Source of the DNA: Leptidea sinapis | Lineage: Eukaryota > Arthropoda > Insecta > Lepidoptera > Pieridae | Direction: 5' to 3' | Assembly: GCF_905404315.1 (NCBI RefSeq) | Contig: NC_066284.1 | Span: forward strand, 13,969,001 to 14,033,000 | DNA: 64,000 bases | Part shown: piece after piece, positions 31,118-42,043 of the stretch | Numbering within the stretch: position 1 is the stretch's first letter | Layout of the letters: every line of letters begins with the position of its first letter | Made by a program: the position numbers and the translations under genes | Notes under the pieces: model-generated | What the model was told of the DNA's origin: nothing | Seen by the model: the letters and a program-made list of their open reading frames with translations, nothing else | Databases searched by the model: none

Positions 31118-31285
31118 GAAGCAGTCCTTAATTCTTTATTGCACACAATACAATACATAGGAAAAAGACAGAAATAGAGGACATGTACAAAGGCGAGCAA
31201 ACAACCCTAACAAGAGTTTTCTTCCAGCAAACCTTTTGAGGCTAGAGAGAGGTGCCTTTAGTGGCAGGTTCGTGTACATACATAA
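31118..31285 (-). mobile_element. 5'-truncated retroposon 3' end
   Basis: On the minus strand this reads as a 3' UTR ending in AATAAAG (31134-31140). The plus-strand string CTTTATTGCACACAATAC...ACATGTACAAAGGCGAGC is typical of the 3' ends of moth RTE/CR1-type retroposons. No coding part remains. Confidence 0.45.
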
Positions 31286-31963
31286 GGTATGAATACAAAG
31301 GATTAAATGGAAAATAATTATACTTACTAAAATACATATAATACATAAATATCTATATATATATTTATATATATAAATATATATACTTATATAACAATAT
31401 AGCAGTGAATATGACATCCGGCGTTTGTATGTATATAAGTTTGTAGGTAGGTAGGTATGTTTAGTATGTGGGTATTTGTTCATCACTTAATGTTTATCAT
31501 GCCGTCAAATTATTTTTATCGACATAGTACCACAAAAAATATCAGCTTGTCTACAAAAATTTAAAATATTCAAATCATTATAAAAAACTAAATAGAGGTA
31601 AGGCGACTCCACGACGTCTATGTCCCAGCGCGGCAGCGCACGACAGAGTAGCGCGCGAGTTATGACGCGAGACGGGCCGCTCGCGTGGCCCGAGTCCACG
31701 ATAGCTGCTGCTAAATTACCGGGATATGAACTGATTGCGGGGAGCTCATGGGGGCGTGGCACCCGATTTCAAATAATTGTTTATCAATGCGTCACCTTAA
31801 AATGTGCAGCACGCTAAGGTGCAGCCGATGACATCCAAAAAATGTTGGGGTATCGCTTTAGTTTTTCCAGCGCACTCACTTTATTACACAGACTTGACAA
31901 AAAACACGGTTTTTCGGCACTTTTTGTCACTTAATCCACACCGATCCTTGCGTAAGAGGTATA
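31286..31963. other. non-coding with AT microsatellite and GC-rich patch
   Basis: A TA-rich microsatellite lies at about 31350-31392 and a GC-rich patch at 31610-31720. I recognise no gene. It ends at the G1 poly(A) and has no TTAGG. Confidence 0.45.
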
Positions 31964-31974
31964 TTTTTTTTTTT

Positions 31975-32691
31975 ATAGTTTCGCCCTATTTTTTCCCAAC
32001 CATCAAGCGGTCGGGGTTTTGATCCTACATTACAGTCATTACTTACAATATTTGCTGAAAGTGAATTGACCGTATTTGTTAGAATCGTAATATATATCGT
32101 AGAGTTTTAAATTATTGTGTAAATAAGTACACTTCTCATTTATTATCTAGAGAGACTGCCGGATTTTTTTTTTTTTTTTGTTTTTTGTTTGTTTTTTTTT
32201 TTTTTTTTTCCCGGCAGCCCTTTACATGTAATCAAAAGGTTAACATAAATGCTACTTCGCATACAATACATTTATAACATATAATTAGATAATAAAGATA
32301 TAACAGCATAGAAATGCCTGGTCCATCTATTATCATATAGACAGACATATCAGACAATCTCTTTTTAGTAAAATCTATGTGCATTTTCTATTCCATAAAC
32401 TAATAAGAGTACAACCCTTTTGGACAAGCAAAATTCGTTGTACTCATACGCATTACTATTTAATTAACTATATATAAAATATATTTGCTTAAACTAGCTT
32501 CACACTTTTAATTTTAATTACTTTTTTAAGATTTAAGTCTTCGTAACCGATATAATATAATAACAAATGCTAACTGCTTAATATACAGTGCTATAGAAGC
32601 TTTTAAGAACCAAAAATTAATAGAAATAGTACACTCTTTCACCTTTACAATTCTTTACCGCATTAATATTCAACTAACTATATAATGCTTA
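31975..32691 (-). other. G1 3' UTR, distal part
   Basis: Homologous to 6697-7490. It has the CCAACCATCAAGCGGTCGGGG block (31997-32017). CTGCCGG (32156-32162) perfectly pairs with CCGGCAG (32211-32217) around a T-rich tract. The block near GCCTGGTCCATCTATTATC (32313) and one ACAGTGCTATAGAAGC box (about 32587) follow. Confidence 0.7.
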
Positions 32692-32754
32692 TGAATGAAT
32701 GAATGAATAAGCCTTTATTGCAAACAATGTAAGATTCATACAATATATATAGTC

Positions 32755-32900
32755 TAATCTAATCTAAATAATATTGTAAACTAAGTAATATTCTAATCTA
32801 AGTAATATTCTAATCTAAGTAATATTCTAAGCTAAGTAATAATAATCTAAGTAATATTCTTATCTAAGTAATAATCTAATATAAGTGATATTCTTAATCT
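32755..32900 (+). repeat. 17-bp minisatellite in the RTE 3' UTR
   Basis: About seven imperfect units of AATATTCTAATCTAAGT between the (TTCA)n tail and the ORF2 stop. Confidence 0.85.
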
Positions 32901-35847
32901 TCTACATCGTTCGCTTGTCTTCCGACATAGGCCTCCTCCAGAAATTTCCATTGTGATCTGTCCAGAGCAGATCGTCTCCACGTTGGTCCAGCCACTTTTT
33001 TAAAATCATCTTCCCATCTAATGGGTTGTCTTCCTTGATTTCTTTTCCCTTGTCTTGGATACCAGTCTATAATATTTTTTGTCCATTTATCAATATTGCT
33101 TCTCAAGGTGTGTCCTGCCCATCGCCATTTTAATCTTTTTATAGTGTTGTCTATCCTTTCTAATTTCGTTTTCTTCTTGATTTGTGTTAGTCGTACCTTG
33201 TCTTTCCTTTTGATCTTTAACATGCTTCTTTCAATGCTTTGTTGACACACTTTCAATTTTTGTATATTTTTCTTTGTTAAGGACCATGTTTGGCACCCAT
33301 ATGTCATGCAAGGTGTAATGCACATATTGAAAACTTTGCTCTTAAGATTTTGCGAGATCTCATTAGTTTTCATTATATTTTTTAAAGACCAGTATCTTCT
33401 CCAAGAACTTGCCACTCTTTGCTCTATTTCCTTGTCCATGAGGTTTGTGGGGGATATGATTTGGCCCAAATACGTATATTCTTCAACATATTCGATAGTA
33501 TTTTGGTCCACTGTTATAAGTTCATGTGATCTGTTAGTCATTATCTTGGTTTTTTCAGTGTTAATATCCAAACCCACTATTTTGCTTTCTTGGGTCAAAT
33601 CCTGTAGCATTTTTTGGAGCGTTCTAGGATCTTGGGCAATAATAATTAAGTCGTCCGCAAATCTTAAATGATGTAGGCGTTGACCATCTATGTTTATTCC
33701 CTGATCCTCCCATTCTAATTTTCGAAAGATTTGTTCCAAAACAGCCGAAAATAGTTTGGGTGATAGCGGATCTCCTTGTCTCACACCTTTGTTGATCATA
33801 AATTCTCGTCCTAATCTTTCCAATTTAATTTTTGCTCTATTGTTTTTATAAATTCCTTGTATTAAATTTATATATTTGCCGTTAATTCCTTGTATTTTAG
33901 TGCATTCCAGAGAGAGTTGTGTTTTATAGAGTCGAATGCTTTACTGTAATCAACGAATCCTAAATAATATGGTTGGTTATATTCATTACATTTCTGTACA
34001 AGTTGTTTAATTACATGTATATGGTCTATCGTTGAAAATTTGTTTCTAAAACCAGCTTGTTCTCTTGGCTGCGACTCATCTAATGTTGTGGTTATTCTAT
34101 TCAAAATAATTTTAGAAAATATTTTGTACAAGTTGGGCATAAAGCTTATTGGTCTATAGTTTTCAATTAATTGTGTATCTCCTTTTTTATGAAGTAATGT
34201 AATTATATTTTCTGTCCACTGTTTTGGTATTTGTTCTGTCTTCATTATTTCATTATCTAGATTTGTTATTAGTGTTATTGTTTTACAAAGAGTTCCTTTT
34301 ATCACTTCATTACATATGTTATCCTCTCCAGGTGATTTGTCGTCTTTTTGAGATCTTATAGCTTTTTCGACTTCACTCTGTAGTATAGGTGGTACTTGTT
34401 CTTCAAACTGTGCCGTTCTGTAATAAAAATCTGTTGTTTCTATTTCGTGATCTTCGTACAAGAAGCTCCAGAAGTTAGTTGCGATTTCTAATATATGTTC
34501 TCTCGATGTTTGACACGTTTCTGTTTTTGTATTCAACAATCTAGGAATCCACTTTTTGTTACGATCCAGAGATTTTTGTGCCCTTTTCACTCCACCCGTT
34601 TTTTCTATATGGTCTATAATAGTGTCAGTAGCCACTTTCCTTTTATATTTTCTAATGCTTTCGTTTATTTTTTTACTTATGTCTTGAATTTCTTTTTTAT
34701 GAGTTTTCCGATCAGCCAACAAATCTTTTCTCTTATCCAATAGTGTCAACGCTTCGTTTCCAATGTTATTCCTTTTTTCTTTACGTGTAATTAACTTATC
34801 CTTGAATTCAATTAAATTCTTCTCTAGAATATCATATTTGTTTTGTATAGTTTCATCTTTATTGTTGTATATTTCTTGTTTAAGTTTCTTTTCAAAATCG
34901 TCCAATACGTTCTCTGAAATCAGTAGCGATATTCTTCCTCTGTTTGGTTTTTTAATATACCTGGATCTTGTTTCTTTAGATTTCATAGTTCCTCTTAGAA
35001 TTCTATGATCAGAGCTAAAATTAAAACTATTGACGACATCCATATTCTCGAATGTTCGCGGTCTGTTTGTAAGAATAAAATCAATTTCGTTATAAGTAGT
35101 TGCATCAGGGGAGACCCATGTCCATTTTCTGTTTTTGTTTTTCTTAAAAAGTGTATTTGTAATAGTAAGATTGAATTCGAAAGCAAAATTGATTAATCTG
35201 TTACCATTATCATTCCTCTTGCCATAGCTATACGGGCCCATGATTCCTTTTTCTCGTTCGGTATATTCTGCAATTTGACTATTTAAATCCCCCATTATTA
35301 TAAGATTGTCGTATTTGATTTTCTCCAATGTAGAGGTGAGTGTTTTATAAAACAAATTTTTATCTTCTTCTGTTGCTAGTTCGTGTGGCGCATATATTTG
35401 AAATATTGTCCATTCTTTTTTGTAGCCTGGCAATTCTACGACCAATATTGCTATTCTATTAGAAATACCTATAAATTGCTTAATTCTTTCTTTCATTTCA
35501 ATTTTCACTAAAAAGCCAACTCCATTCTTTCCTTTAATGAGACCCTTATTAAAATAAATATATCTATTTTCTATTTCTTGTATGTATTCTTGGTCTCTTC
35601 TAGTTTCACAAATTCCGATTATATTCCAATTTATTTGTCCCAGTGCTTGTTCAAGTTCTATAAGTCGCTCTTCGGATTTTAGGGTTCTCACGTTGAATGT
35701 AGCAATATTGAATTTGAATTTACTTTTTATAATAGTGTTTTTTAGTTCTGGAGGGTAGTTGTCGTTGTCCCCACGGTGACTAGCCGGGGTGGGGAACTTT
35801 GTTTGTGCCTTTTTTAATGTATTGTTTTTTATCCGGCTGTCGTACTC
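32894..35847 (-). pseudogene. RTE-like ORF2 (endonuclease-RT), one frameshift
   Basis: Two frames, 35691-33868 (607 codons from a GTG) and 33823-32894 (309 codons), form one ORF2 broken by a 1-nt shift near 33890. The shift falls between WNALKYK and NGKYINLIQGIY. The APE-like endonuclease has ICETRRD, MGDLNSQ and SSDHRIL. RT has YRPISFM, FVDYSKAFDS, GVRQGDPLSPKLF and LRFADDLII. The C-terminus shows the W..AGHTLR and GRQPIRWEDDFKKVAGPTW signature. The ORF2 frame continues upstream without a stop to the TAG that ends ORF1 (35848-35850), and no in-frame ATG opens it there. Confidence 0.9.
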
Positions 35848-36579
35848 CTATTCATTTTTAGAAGTTGAAGGGAGAGCAGTGAGAGAGTTACTTCTTGCTC
35901 TTAGTAAGTCAAAGGCATTTGTCCTATTTGCTTTGGATCTGTTTGCATTACCGTGATGTTTGTGAAGTTGTTGTTCCCTTGGTGAAATCGATTTCTCTCG
36001 TTTTCGTTTTTCATTTTTATGTGTATTGTCACGGATTATGAGGCTGTCATATTTAATAATTGCATAGTTACCCTTCTTTCTTTCTTCCATTAGTTGCTCC
36101 TGTAGTATTTTCCTTTTTTCTAAGACGTTCTTTGGGTAGTCATCTGTTAGATATATAGTTTCCATCTTTTTCTTATTCTTCATAATGTGCTCTTTCTTCC
36201 ATTGGTTCAGAAAGGATATAACAACTGGCCTAGATTTGGTTTCATCGGCACTACGTTTCCCTATACGATACATATTATTGATATCGCTCGGGTTGATAGC
36301 AACTCTAGTTTTGTTTCTTACTAGTTCACATATTGATTCTATAAGGTTATTTTGCGAGGTCTCCTCCTCTTTTATCCCGAATGCTATTATATTATTTTTC
36401 CTTGATGTTTTTTCTAAAATATCTATTCTTTCCCGTAATTTCTGGTTTTCTGATTTAAGAGTTGAAATTTCCTTTACAAGTGGATCGAGTTTGTCATCAA
36501 TTTTTTTCATAATTTGGTCCGTGTGTTCCCGTAACTCAGTTTTCATTTTTTCAAAGAATATTAGTAAGTTATCATTCAT
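35848..36579 (-). CDS. RTE-like ORF1 protein
   Basis: 243 codons from an ATG. An N-terminal coiled coil (about residues 8-58, heptads in LDPLVKEISTLKSENQKLRE) is followed by an RRM-like region (NNIIAFGIKEEE...MYRIGKRS...RPVVISFLNQ) of the L1-ORF1 kind and a basic tail. An RNA-binding role is inferred. It ends at TAG, in the same frame as ORF2. Confidence 0.85.
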   Translation of the reverse strand: MNDNLLIFFEKMKTELREHTDQIMKKIDDKLDPLVKEISTLKSENQKLRERIDILEKTSRKNNIIAFGIKEEETSQNNLIESICELVRNKTRVAINPSDINNMYRIGKRSADETKSRPVVISFLNQWKKEHIMKNKKKMETIYLTDDYPKNVLEKRKILQEQLMEERKKGNYAIIKYDSLIIRDNTHKNEKRKREKSISPREQQLHKHHGNANRSKANRTNAFDLLRARSNSLTALPSTSKNE

Positions 36580-36872
36580 TTCGTTCTCAGTTTAAATTCC
36601 AAGTCAAGTCAAATATATAAACAGTGTGGCTTACTTGATTTATAATATTATAATTATAATATTATAATGTAGGCAGGCAAGTACCGTGCCAGTTGCGGTA
36701 AACGCAGCACGGCGTAGTAAACGCAGCACGGCGTTGTAAACGCAGCACGGTTATCACAGGTACGCGGCGATGATTCACACTAGCTACCGAATCAATGTTG
36801 AGGGTAGGCTTAAATTGCACGGTTATTGTCACTTGTTATTATGCTGATAACTGTTAAATTACTAAAACTACT
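36580..36872 (-). other. RTE leader region with palindrome and 19-bp repeats
   Basis: A perfect 26-bp AT palindrome at 36641-36666 and about three units of a 19-bp repeat with core TAAACGCAGCACGGC at 36698-36750. The boundary with G1 is uncertain. Confidence 0.55.
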
Positions 36873-37789
36873 TCAAATACCTAAACACTTTAAATTACAT
36901 ATTTTATAGTTTTAATAATAAAAGTACAATTTTTTAACATATAAATCTTCAAAATCGACAAAAATAAGAGTATCTTAACTCAGTCATAAAGAGCTAATAT
37001 AATAAACCTGAAGGGCTTTCCAACTTGTTTTTAAATTTACAAAAATAAAAATCTTACACAAATCATAGCTGCTTAGTAAGTATACAATGCTATATGAACA
37101 TTCTAAAGCTAACACATTAATAAAGATTAACACATTAATTTTTATAATCACCTGTAACACTTTAACATATCTGAGAATCAAATAATATAATAATTAATGT
37201 TTTTATAGCTAACATAATATTGAAAAGTAAAAATATTTGTTATCTTTGCACTTTTAAGAATTTGCCTATAACTTATAAGTATTGTTATTATTATTTATTG
37301 TTTCTTATTAATTCGAAACAATATAAGACTACGTTACCTTAGCAATTACTTATATTTTAATGTTTTAAGTTTAAAGTATTAATTTTAAAAGTACAAGTTC
37401 CTATAAATCTTGAAAACCAATATTGGTACTTATGTTATAATGAGCTATTATTGTAATAAGCCTGAAAGGTTTTCGATTTATTTTTATAGACACAACAATA
37501 TTACAAAGTTACAAAAGCCACTAACAAATTAGATTAGAATATTGCTATAGAAACCTTTCAAACTATAATGATGTATACATTTTCACATAGGAAAACTATT
37601 ATATAACTGAAATACGATAACATTTTATTTTTCAAGTAGTTTACTGTAACTGTAATGTAAGTTGTACTGTAACAAACTAAATAACTATTTATTTTTAATA
37701 ATAATATTTCAATAATTTCAATACAATGTAAACAATTTAAAATGAAAATAGTTATATATCATTATTTATAACTAAGCACCGCGGGTTCC
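36873..37789 (-). other. G1 3' UTR, proximal part
   Basis: AT-rich, homologous to about 7505-8379. It holds two of the three degenerate repeat blocks (AGTCATAAAGAGCTAAT... near 36985 and AATAAGCCTGAAAGGTTTT near 37457). No pol remnant was found. Confidence 0.75.
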
Positions 37790-39002
37790 TCAACAATATG
37801 TCACGCTCAGGCGGGCTATGGAGTCCCACTTTCGCCTGACCGGACACTCGCACTTAAAGCCCCATGGTCTGTTTTCTCCAGGCCAGCGCTCCGGCAATTG
37901 AGGCAGCATGGTTGTTCTCCCACAATATAATGAGGGCAATCGTGTCGTAGGTGAGGGCCACCACAGTGACTACATAGGCTATTAGCTTCTTTGCAGTTTC
38001 GTCGACCGTGTCCAAATCCAAGACAGCGGGTACATTGGATGACCGGCGAGAAGTCCTCCACCGTTGACCGCTTGAGGTCAATGTGGACTGAACCTTCCGC
38101 CGTCACCCGCTGCCACAGCTTTGGAGCTACGCGCATAACGATATGGTTTACGTGAGGGTTGCGGCACCGTCTTGCTCCTCTTCTGAGAGCCCAGAAAATA
38201 ACCATTTGTTTTGTGCTGTCAGGGCCAAAATAACATCTTCGTCCTTAAGGTCTGACAGGACATCCTTAATAATAATGAGAGGGTTCTTCCCCTTTACTTG
38301 CTGGTAAGTGAGTGTCGGGCTCTCTTTGAGTCGGCCGGTCACAACTTCCACCTCTTCCCTCGATCCGCATGTGATCACAACGCGCTGGTTTCGTACCCTG
38401 CGGACACTATCGACTCGGGCCCCAGTTTTAATTGGATCGACGGCCACCCTAATCTTTTTGAGCACGCTCTCGCTCGAGTCGTCTTGAGACGTGCTCCCTA
38501 CGATTATTGCGTGACCGGATGTGGCCGGAGCTCGTGCTACAACGTCCGCATAGGTCGGCGATACAGCGATTTGCGGCGGTGTCTCGAGAAACCGCGTTGT
38601 TTGTGAGGCGATGCGTTCAATATCTTGTTGCAACTTGTCGCTCTTGACATTAAGGGCCTTAACACCTTCTAGTAGGTGATCCAGATTTTTGGGGGTGGTT
38701 CCAGCCTGGCTATCATCTTGAACCATATTTTCCATATCTTGTTTCATTTTTGTCATTTCCCTCTTTAAAGCTAAGTTTTCGCTGTTTACATCTCTAATTA
38801 AGTCATAAAACAGGTCCAAGGCATCTTTGATGATCTTTTTAGTTGAGGACGGAATATTCCAAGATACATCTAACTTTTCAATTACGGCGTTCTATGACTT
38901 TCGTGCATCACTTGGTGACCATTTCCATACAGGACGCGAAGATTCTCCCAATTTTTCCGTTGGCGTTTTTGGCGAACTAAGCGGCATTTTATCAGACGAC
39001 AT
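37790..39002 (-). pseudogene. G1 gag, broken
   Basis: ATG at 39000-39002. Lesions: in-frame TAG at 38892-38894, a 22-bp deletion near 38175 before RRCRNPH, and a small deletion near 37853 after DHGA that shifts the last 15 or so codons. The original stop is 37790-37792. Zinc knuckles CTRCLGFGHGRRNC, CSHCGGPHLRHDC and CLNC are still readable. The close match to G2 gag shows that both derive from one family. Confidence 0.87.
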
Positions 39003-39704
39003 TTTAATATTCAAATATTTTCTAACTGATATATGTATGTAATATATTGATGTAATACCAAATCTTTTTCTATTTCCCGTATCAACTATAACGCCATCAG
39101 TACTAGTAATTGTTTTCTGGTATATACTCTGTGTCAATGGCACCTCCCTTTGGTTAACTACTCTGTGGTTTGACGACGGACAAACAAGGAAATGGCGGCG
39201 GTAGTGTCAATTGATAGATTTTTTATTTTTTAAGTTTAGTACTTACACGCCTTATGACTTCGTTTTTCACAATTACAATTAAATAATATTAATTTAATTT
39301 TTTCATTCAATTTAAATTCCTTATTCCTCCACTTTCTACGAAAATTTAATTAAAAGTCACTAAAAGTTCTTGTTATTTTATAAGCTAATGGAGAATGTTT
39401 TGAAATGTATGATTGAGCTAGCAGTCAATGTAATATTTACACATAAATGTTAATTTATTTACCAATTTAATAGTTAGGAATAACATCAGTTGATTACGAC
39501 AACACAACACATTAAACAATTTCGTAAACTGAATTATTCAGAAGCTTTCTGAAGCTGTTTTCTTGTCGAAATGCACTTATTTGCTTGACAACACACATAT
39601 AAAGAACATTTACTTAACTTAACTTATTATTTCCAACACTACGATTTTTATTTAACTGAGCAAAAAATTTGTATGCACTCAGCACGGCGTGAGTTGCGAA
39701 ACTG
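39003..39704 (-). other. G1 leader (5' UTR)
   Basis: Same as 961-1662; no difference was noticed. It carries the AAATGGCGGC motif at about 39188-39197. Confidence 0.6.
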
Positions 39705-39725
39705 GTTAGGTTAGGTTAGGTTAGT
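39705..39725 (+). repeat. telomeric (TTAGG)n array
   Basis: Same as 1663-1683, again ending GGTTAG before the T1 T-run. Confidence 0.97.
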
Positions 39726-40171
39726 TTTTTTTTTTTTTTTGACTACTAGGCCTACCTCCCTGGCAGCTTTCGCTCCAGGGCCGAGGAGCTACTAGTTAAC
39801 AGCTTTCTCCCTACCATTGAGCTGTAGGGGATGAAGGTGGGAGTATTTTATTTACATCTACATTTATTACAAACTTATTATCTACTTAATTAAATACATT
39901 TTTTTTTCAGTTCTTAGGCTACTACTATGTATTTATATTACAATTCAATTTGACTATTATTTGTCTTACTATATTACAATGACTTAATCCTATCTTACTC
40001 TAGGCACACACACAATCAATCTTAGAGGCTAAGGTTTGTAAAAAGGTCCCTATGCTGAATCATAGGGAACCAGGCTTTAAAAATGCCTTGCTATATTTTA
40101 AATTACATTATTTAAGCCTAGTGTTATTTATTCTATATATACAATTAAATCTATTTTGCTTACAAACACAA

Positions 40172-42043
40172 TTACATTTTTACATTCTTAAAATTTATAT
40201 TGCTGCCGTTCTTTGGCAGCACATCTACCAAGATTTTGAGGCAAAATGCCTCAAAAAGTCTTCTGTGGCCAGACAAAAATATGGGGAGGTTGGCCTCCAG
40301 TACGGCCACTCCACTCTGGACCTCAAGATCGTATCTCCACCGACCGAACCTAGGGCATTCGAGCACCAGGTGCATTGCGCTTTCGTCCGTTTGACCGTCA
40401 CAAATGCACACTGGGCTATCCTTCAGTCCGAACCGGTGGAGATACGCCGAGAAGCCACCATGACCCGTGATGACTTGGGCCATCAGAGCGGAGAAGGGTG
40501 CCTCCCGCACCAGCTTATAAGCCGTCGCGACGTCTGGCAAGAACGCCTTTGTGACACTTGCGGTTTGACCCGCAGTGTAACGCTCCTGCCAGACGCCGAG
40601 GGTCCTGGCTCTTATTCCACGGCGAAGAGTCGAAACCGGCACTCCGTCGTACGCAGCCCTCTGTTTCGAGTGGAGCGCCGCATCCTTCGCCAAGTGGTCA
40701 GCCCTCTCGTTCCCCTCAATACCTACATGCGCTCTGACCCAGCGGAACCGAATGGTTTTACCCATATCTCGGGCCCGCCGAATCAGGGTTTTGATTTCGA
40801 AGGCTATCGGGTTGAATGAGGATCGATCCCTTAGCAGCTCCAGCGACGACCTGGAGTCACTAAGAATCTCGACCCTCATGTCGGGCATCTTCAAGATGTC
40901 CTCGATAGCCTTCGAAATTGCGCACATTTTGGCCTGAAAGACGGAGCAATAATCCTCTAATTTGAGTTTCCTTGCTCTGATTTCCAGGCCTCGCCGCCTG
41001 TATGAAATTCCGGCTCCAACCCTGCCCTGTATCTTGCTGCCGTCGGTGTAGACCTGCAGATAACCCTCTCCTTCTCCTTGGTCATCCTGCACTTCTACCA
41101 CGGCGGTTTCGGCCTGTGTCTCCTCGAGGCAACAGAATTCTACCTCAGGAGCGAGGGCTGGATGGGGAGCATCCAGGAAGCTAACCCGCTGTTAGTTCCT
41201 TTCGGAACTTATCCCAGTTTACCTTTCTAGTGTTGTAAGCCCGAGTGGTTGGTGCTGGGCCAGATGCTTTCGCACGACCTGTGCGAAGGCCTATCCTTAG
41301 GGCATTGTGATCGGAACTGACATGTCTGGGTCCAACCTCCAGGACTCCATCCTTGACAGGATACTTTGGCTGCACACCGTGTTGTCGACTCTGCTTGTGC
41401 AGAGCCGACCTTCCCGAACAACCTGAAATGTGGGTTCGGTCCCAGTGTTTAGGATGTGCAGCTCGTTGTCATCAAAGTACCCTGCCAATTCGGTTCCCCG
41501 GTGGTCCTCGAGCGTGCTACCCCACCAGGGGCTCCACGCATTAAAGTCACCTCCGATCACAACACTCAAGGTTCCCAATTTGGATCGGACGCTGGATAGA
41601 CGTTCCAGGTATGGGTCCAGGGGCTTATCCCCTTCCAGGTAGGCGGATACTATCCCAAGTGTCCAGTCGGAGAACTCAATGGTGATTGCCACTATGTTCT
41701 CCGACTGGAGGCTCGGGTCACACCTAACCTGGAGGTCTTTATCAAAGACCGCTATTGCGGCCTTTGCGGGATTGATTCTACTTGTCCCCTGGTCCATCTG
41801 ATAGACGCGGACCCCCGGATACCGCTTCAAGGCACCTTGATTACTTGTGTAGGGTTCCTGCAGCATTGCCAGGCTCACCTTCTGGCTGACAGCTTCAGCC
41901 ATCAGCTCATCGGTTGCCAATCGCTTCCGCTGCAGGTTTACCTGTATCATGTGCCTTGAAGCAGCATCCCCGAGCCTACGACCGCCTGGAAACACAACCG
42001 CGGTACCCTTAGCAATAACACACGCCAAGGCGGGCAATGGCAT
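40172..42043 (-). pseudogene. T1 pol, copy 2 (RT missing)
   Basis: Endonuclease (41181-42043, frameshift near 41322) joined at about 41189 to the RNase H tail (40172-41101). Catalytic residues are as in copy 1, including Lys in place of Glu in QAKM. Confidence 0.92.

Larger units (their letters stand above)
32692..36872 (-). mobile_element. RTE-like non-LTR element nested in G1
   Basis: Minus strand: ORF1, ORF2 and a 3' end in (TTCA)n preceded by GCAATAAAGGC (32692-32720), without poly(A). A short tandem-repeat tail and the endonuclease-RT type with C-terminal GRQPIRWEDDF are typical of RTE-like elements in insects. Flanking G1 sequence resumes at about 36873. I could not fix the 5' end or a target duplication. 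Confidence 0.82.
31964..39704 (-). mobile_element. G1 gag-only telomeric retroelement, whole, with nested RTE
   Basis: Sense order is leader (39704-39003), broken gag (39002-37790), and a long AT-rich 3' UTR (37789-36873 and 32691-31975) interrupted by an RTE-like element, then a short poly(A) (31964-31974). Without the insertion it is about 3.6 kb. The 5' end joins a CCTAA array, but the 3' end joins unique non-telomeric DNA. The 3' UTR aligns along its length with that of G2, and no pol follows gag in either. Confidence 0.87.

Noticed and set aside
31620..31817. 65-codon ORF in a GC-rich patch
   Set aside because: No domain and no neighbouring exon with matching splice phase; could be chance.
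33306..33671. Hydrophobic plus-strand ORF, possible membrane protein
   Set aside because: Antisense to the RTE-like RT; hydrophobicity comes from the reverse complement of Lys/Glu codons.
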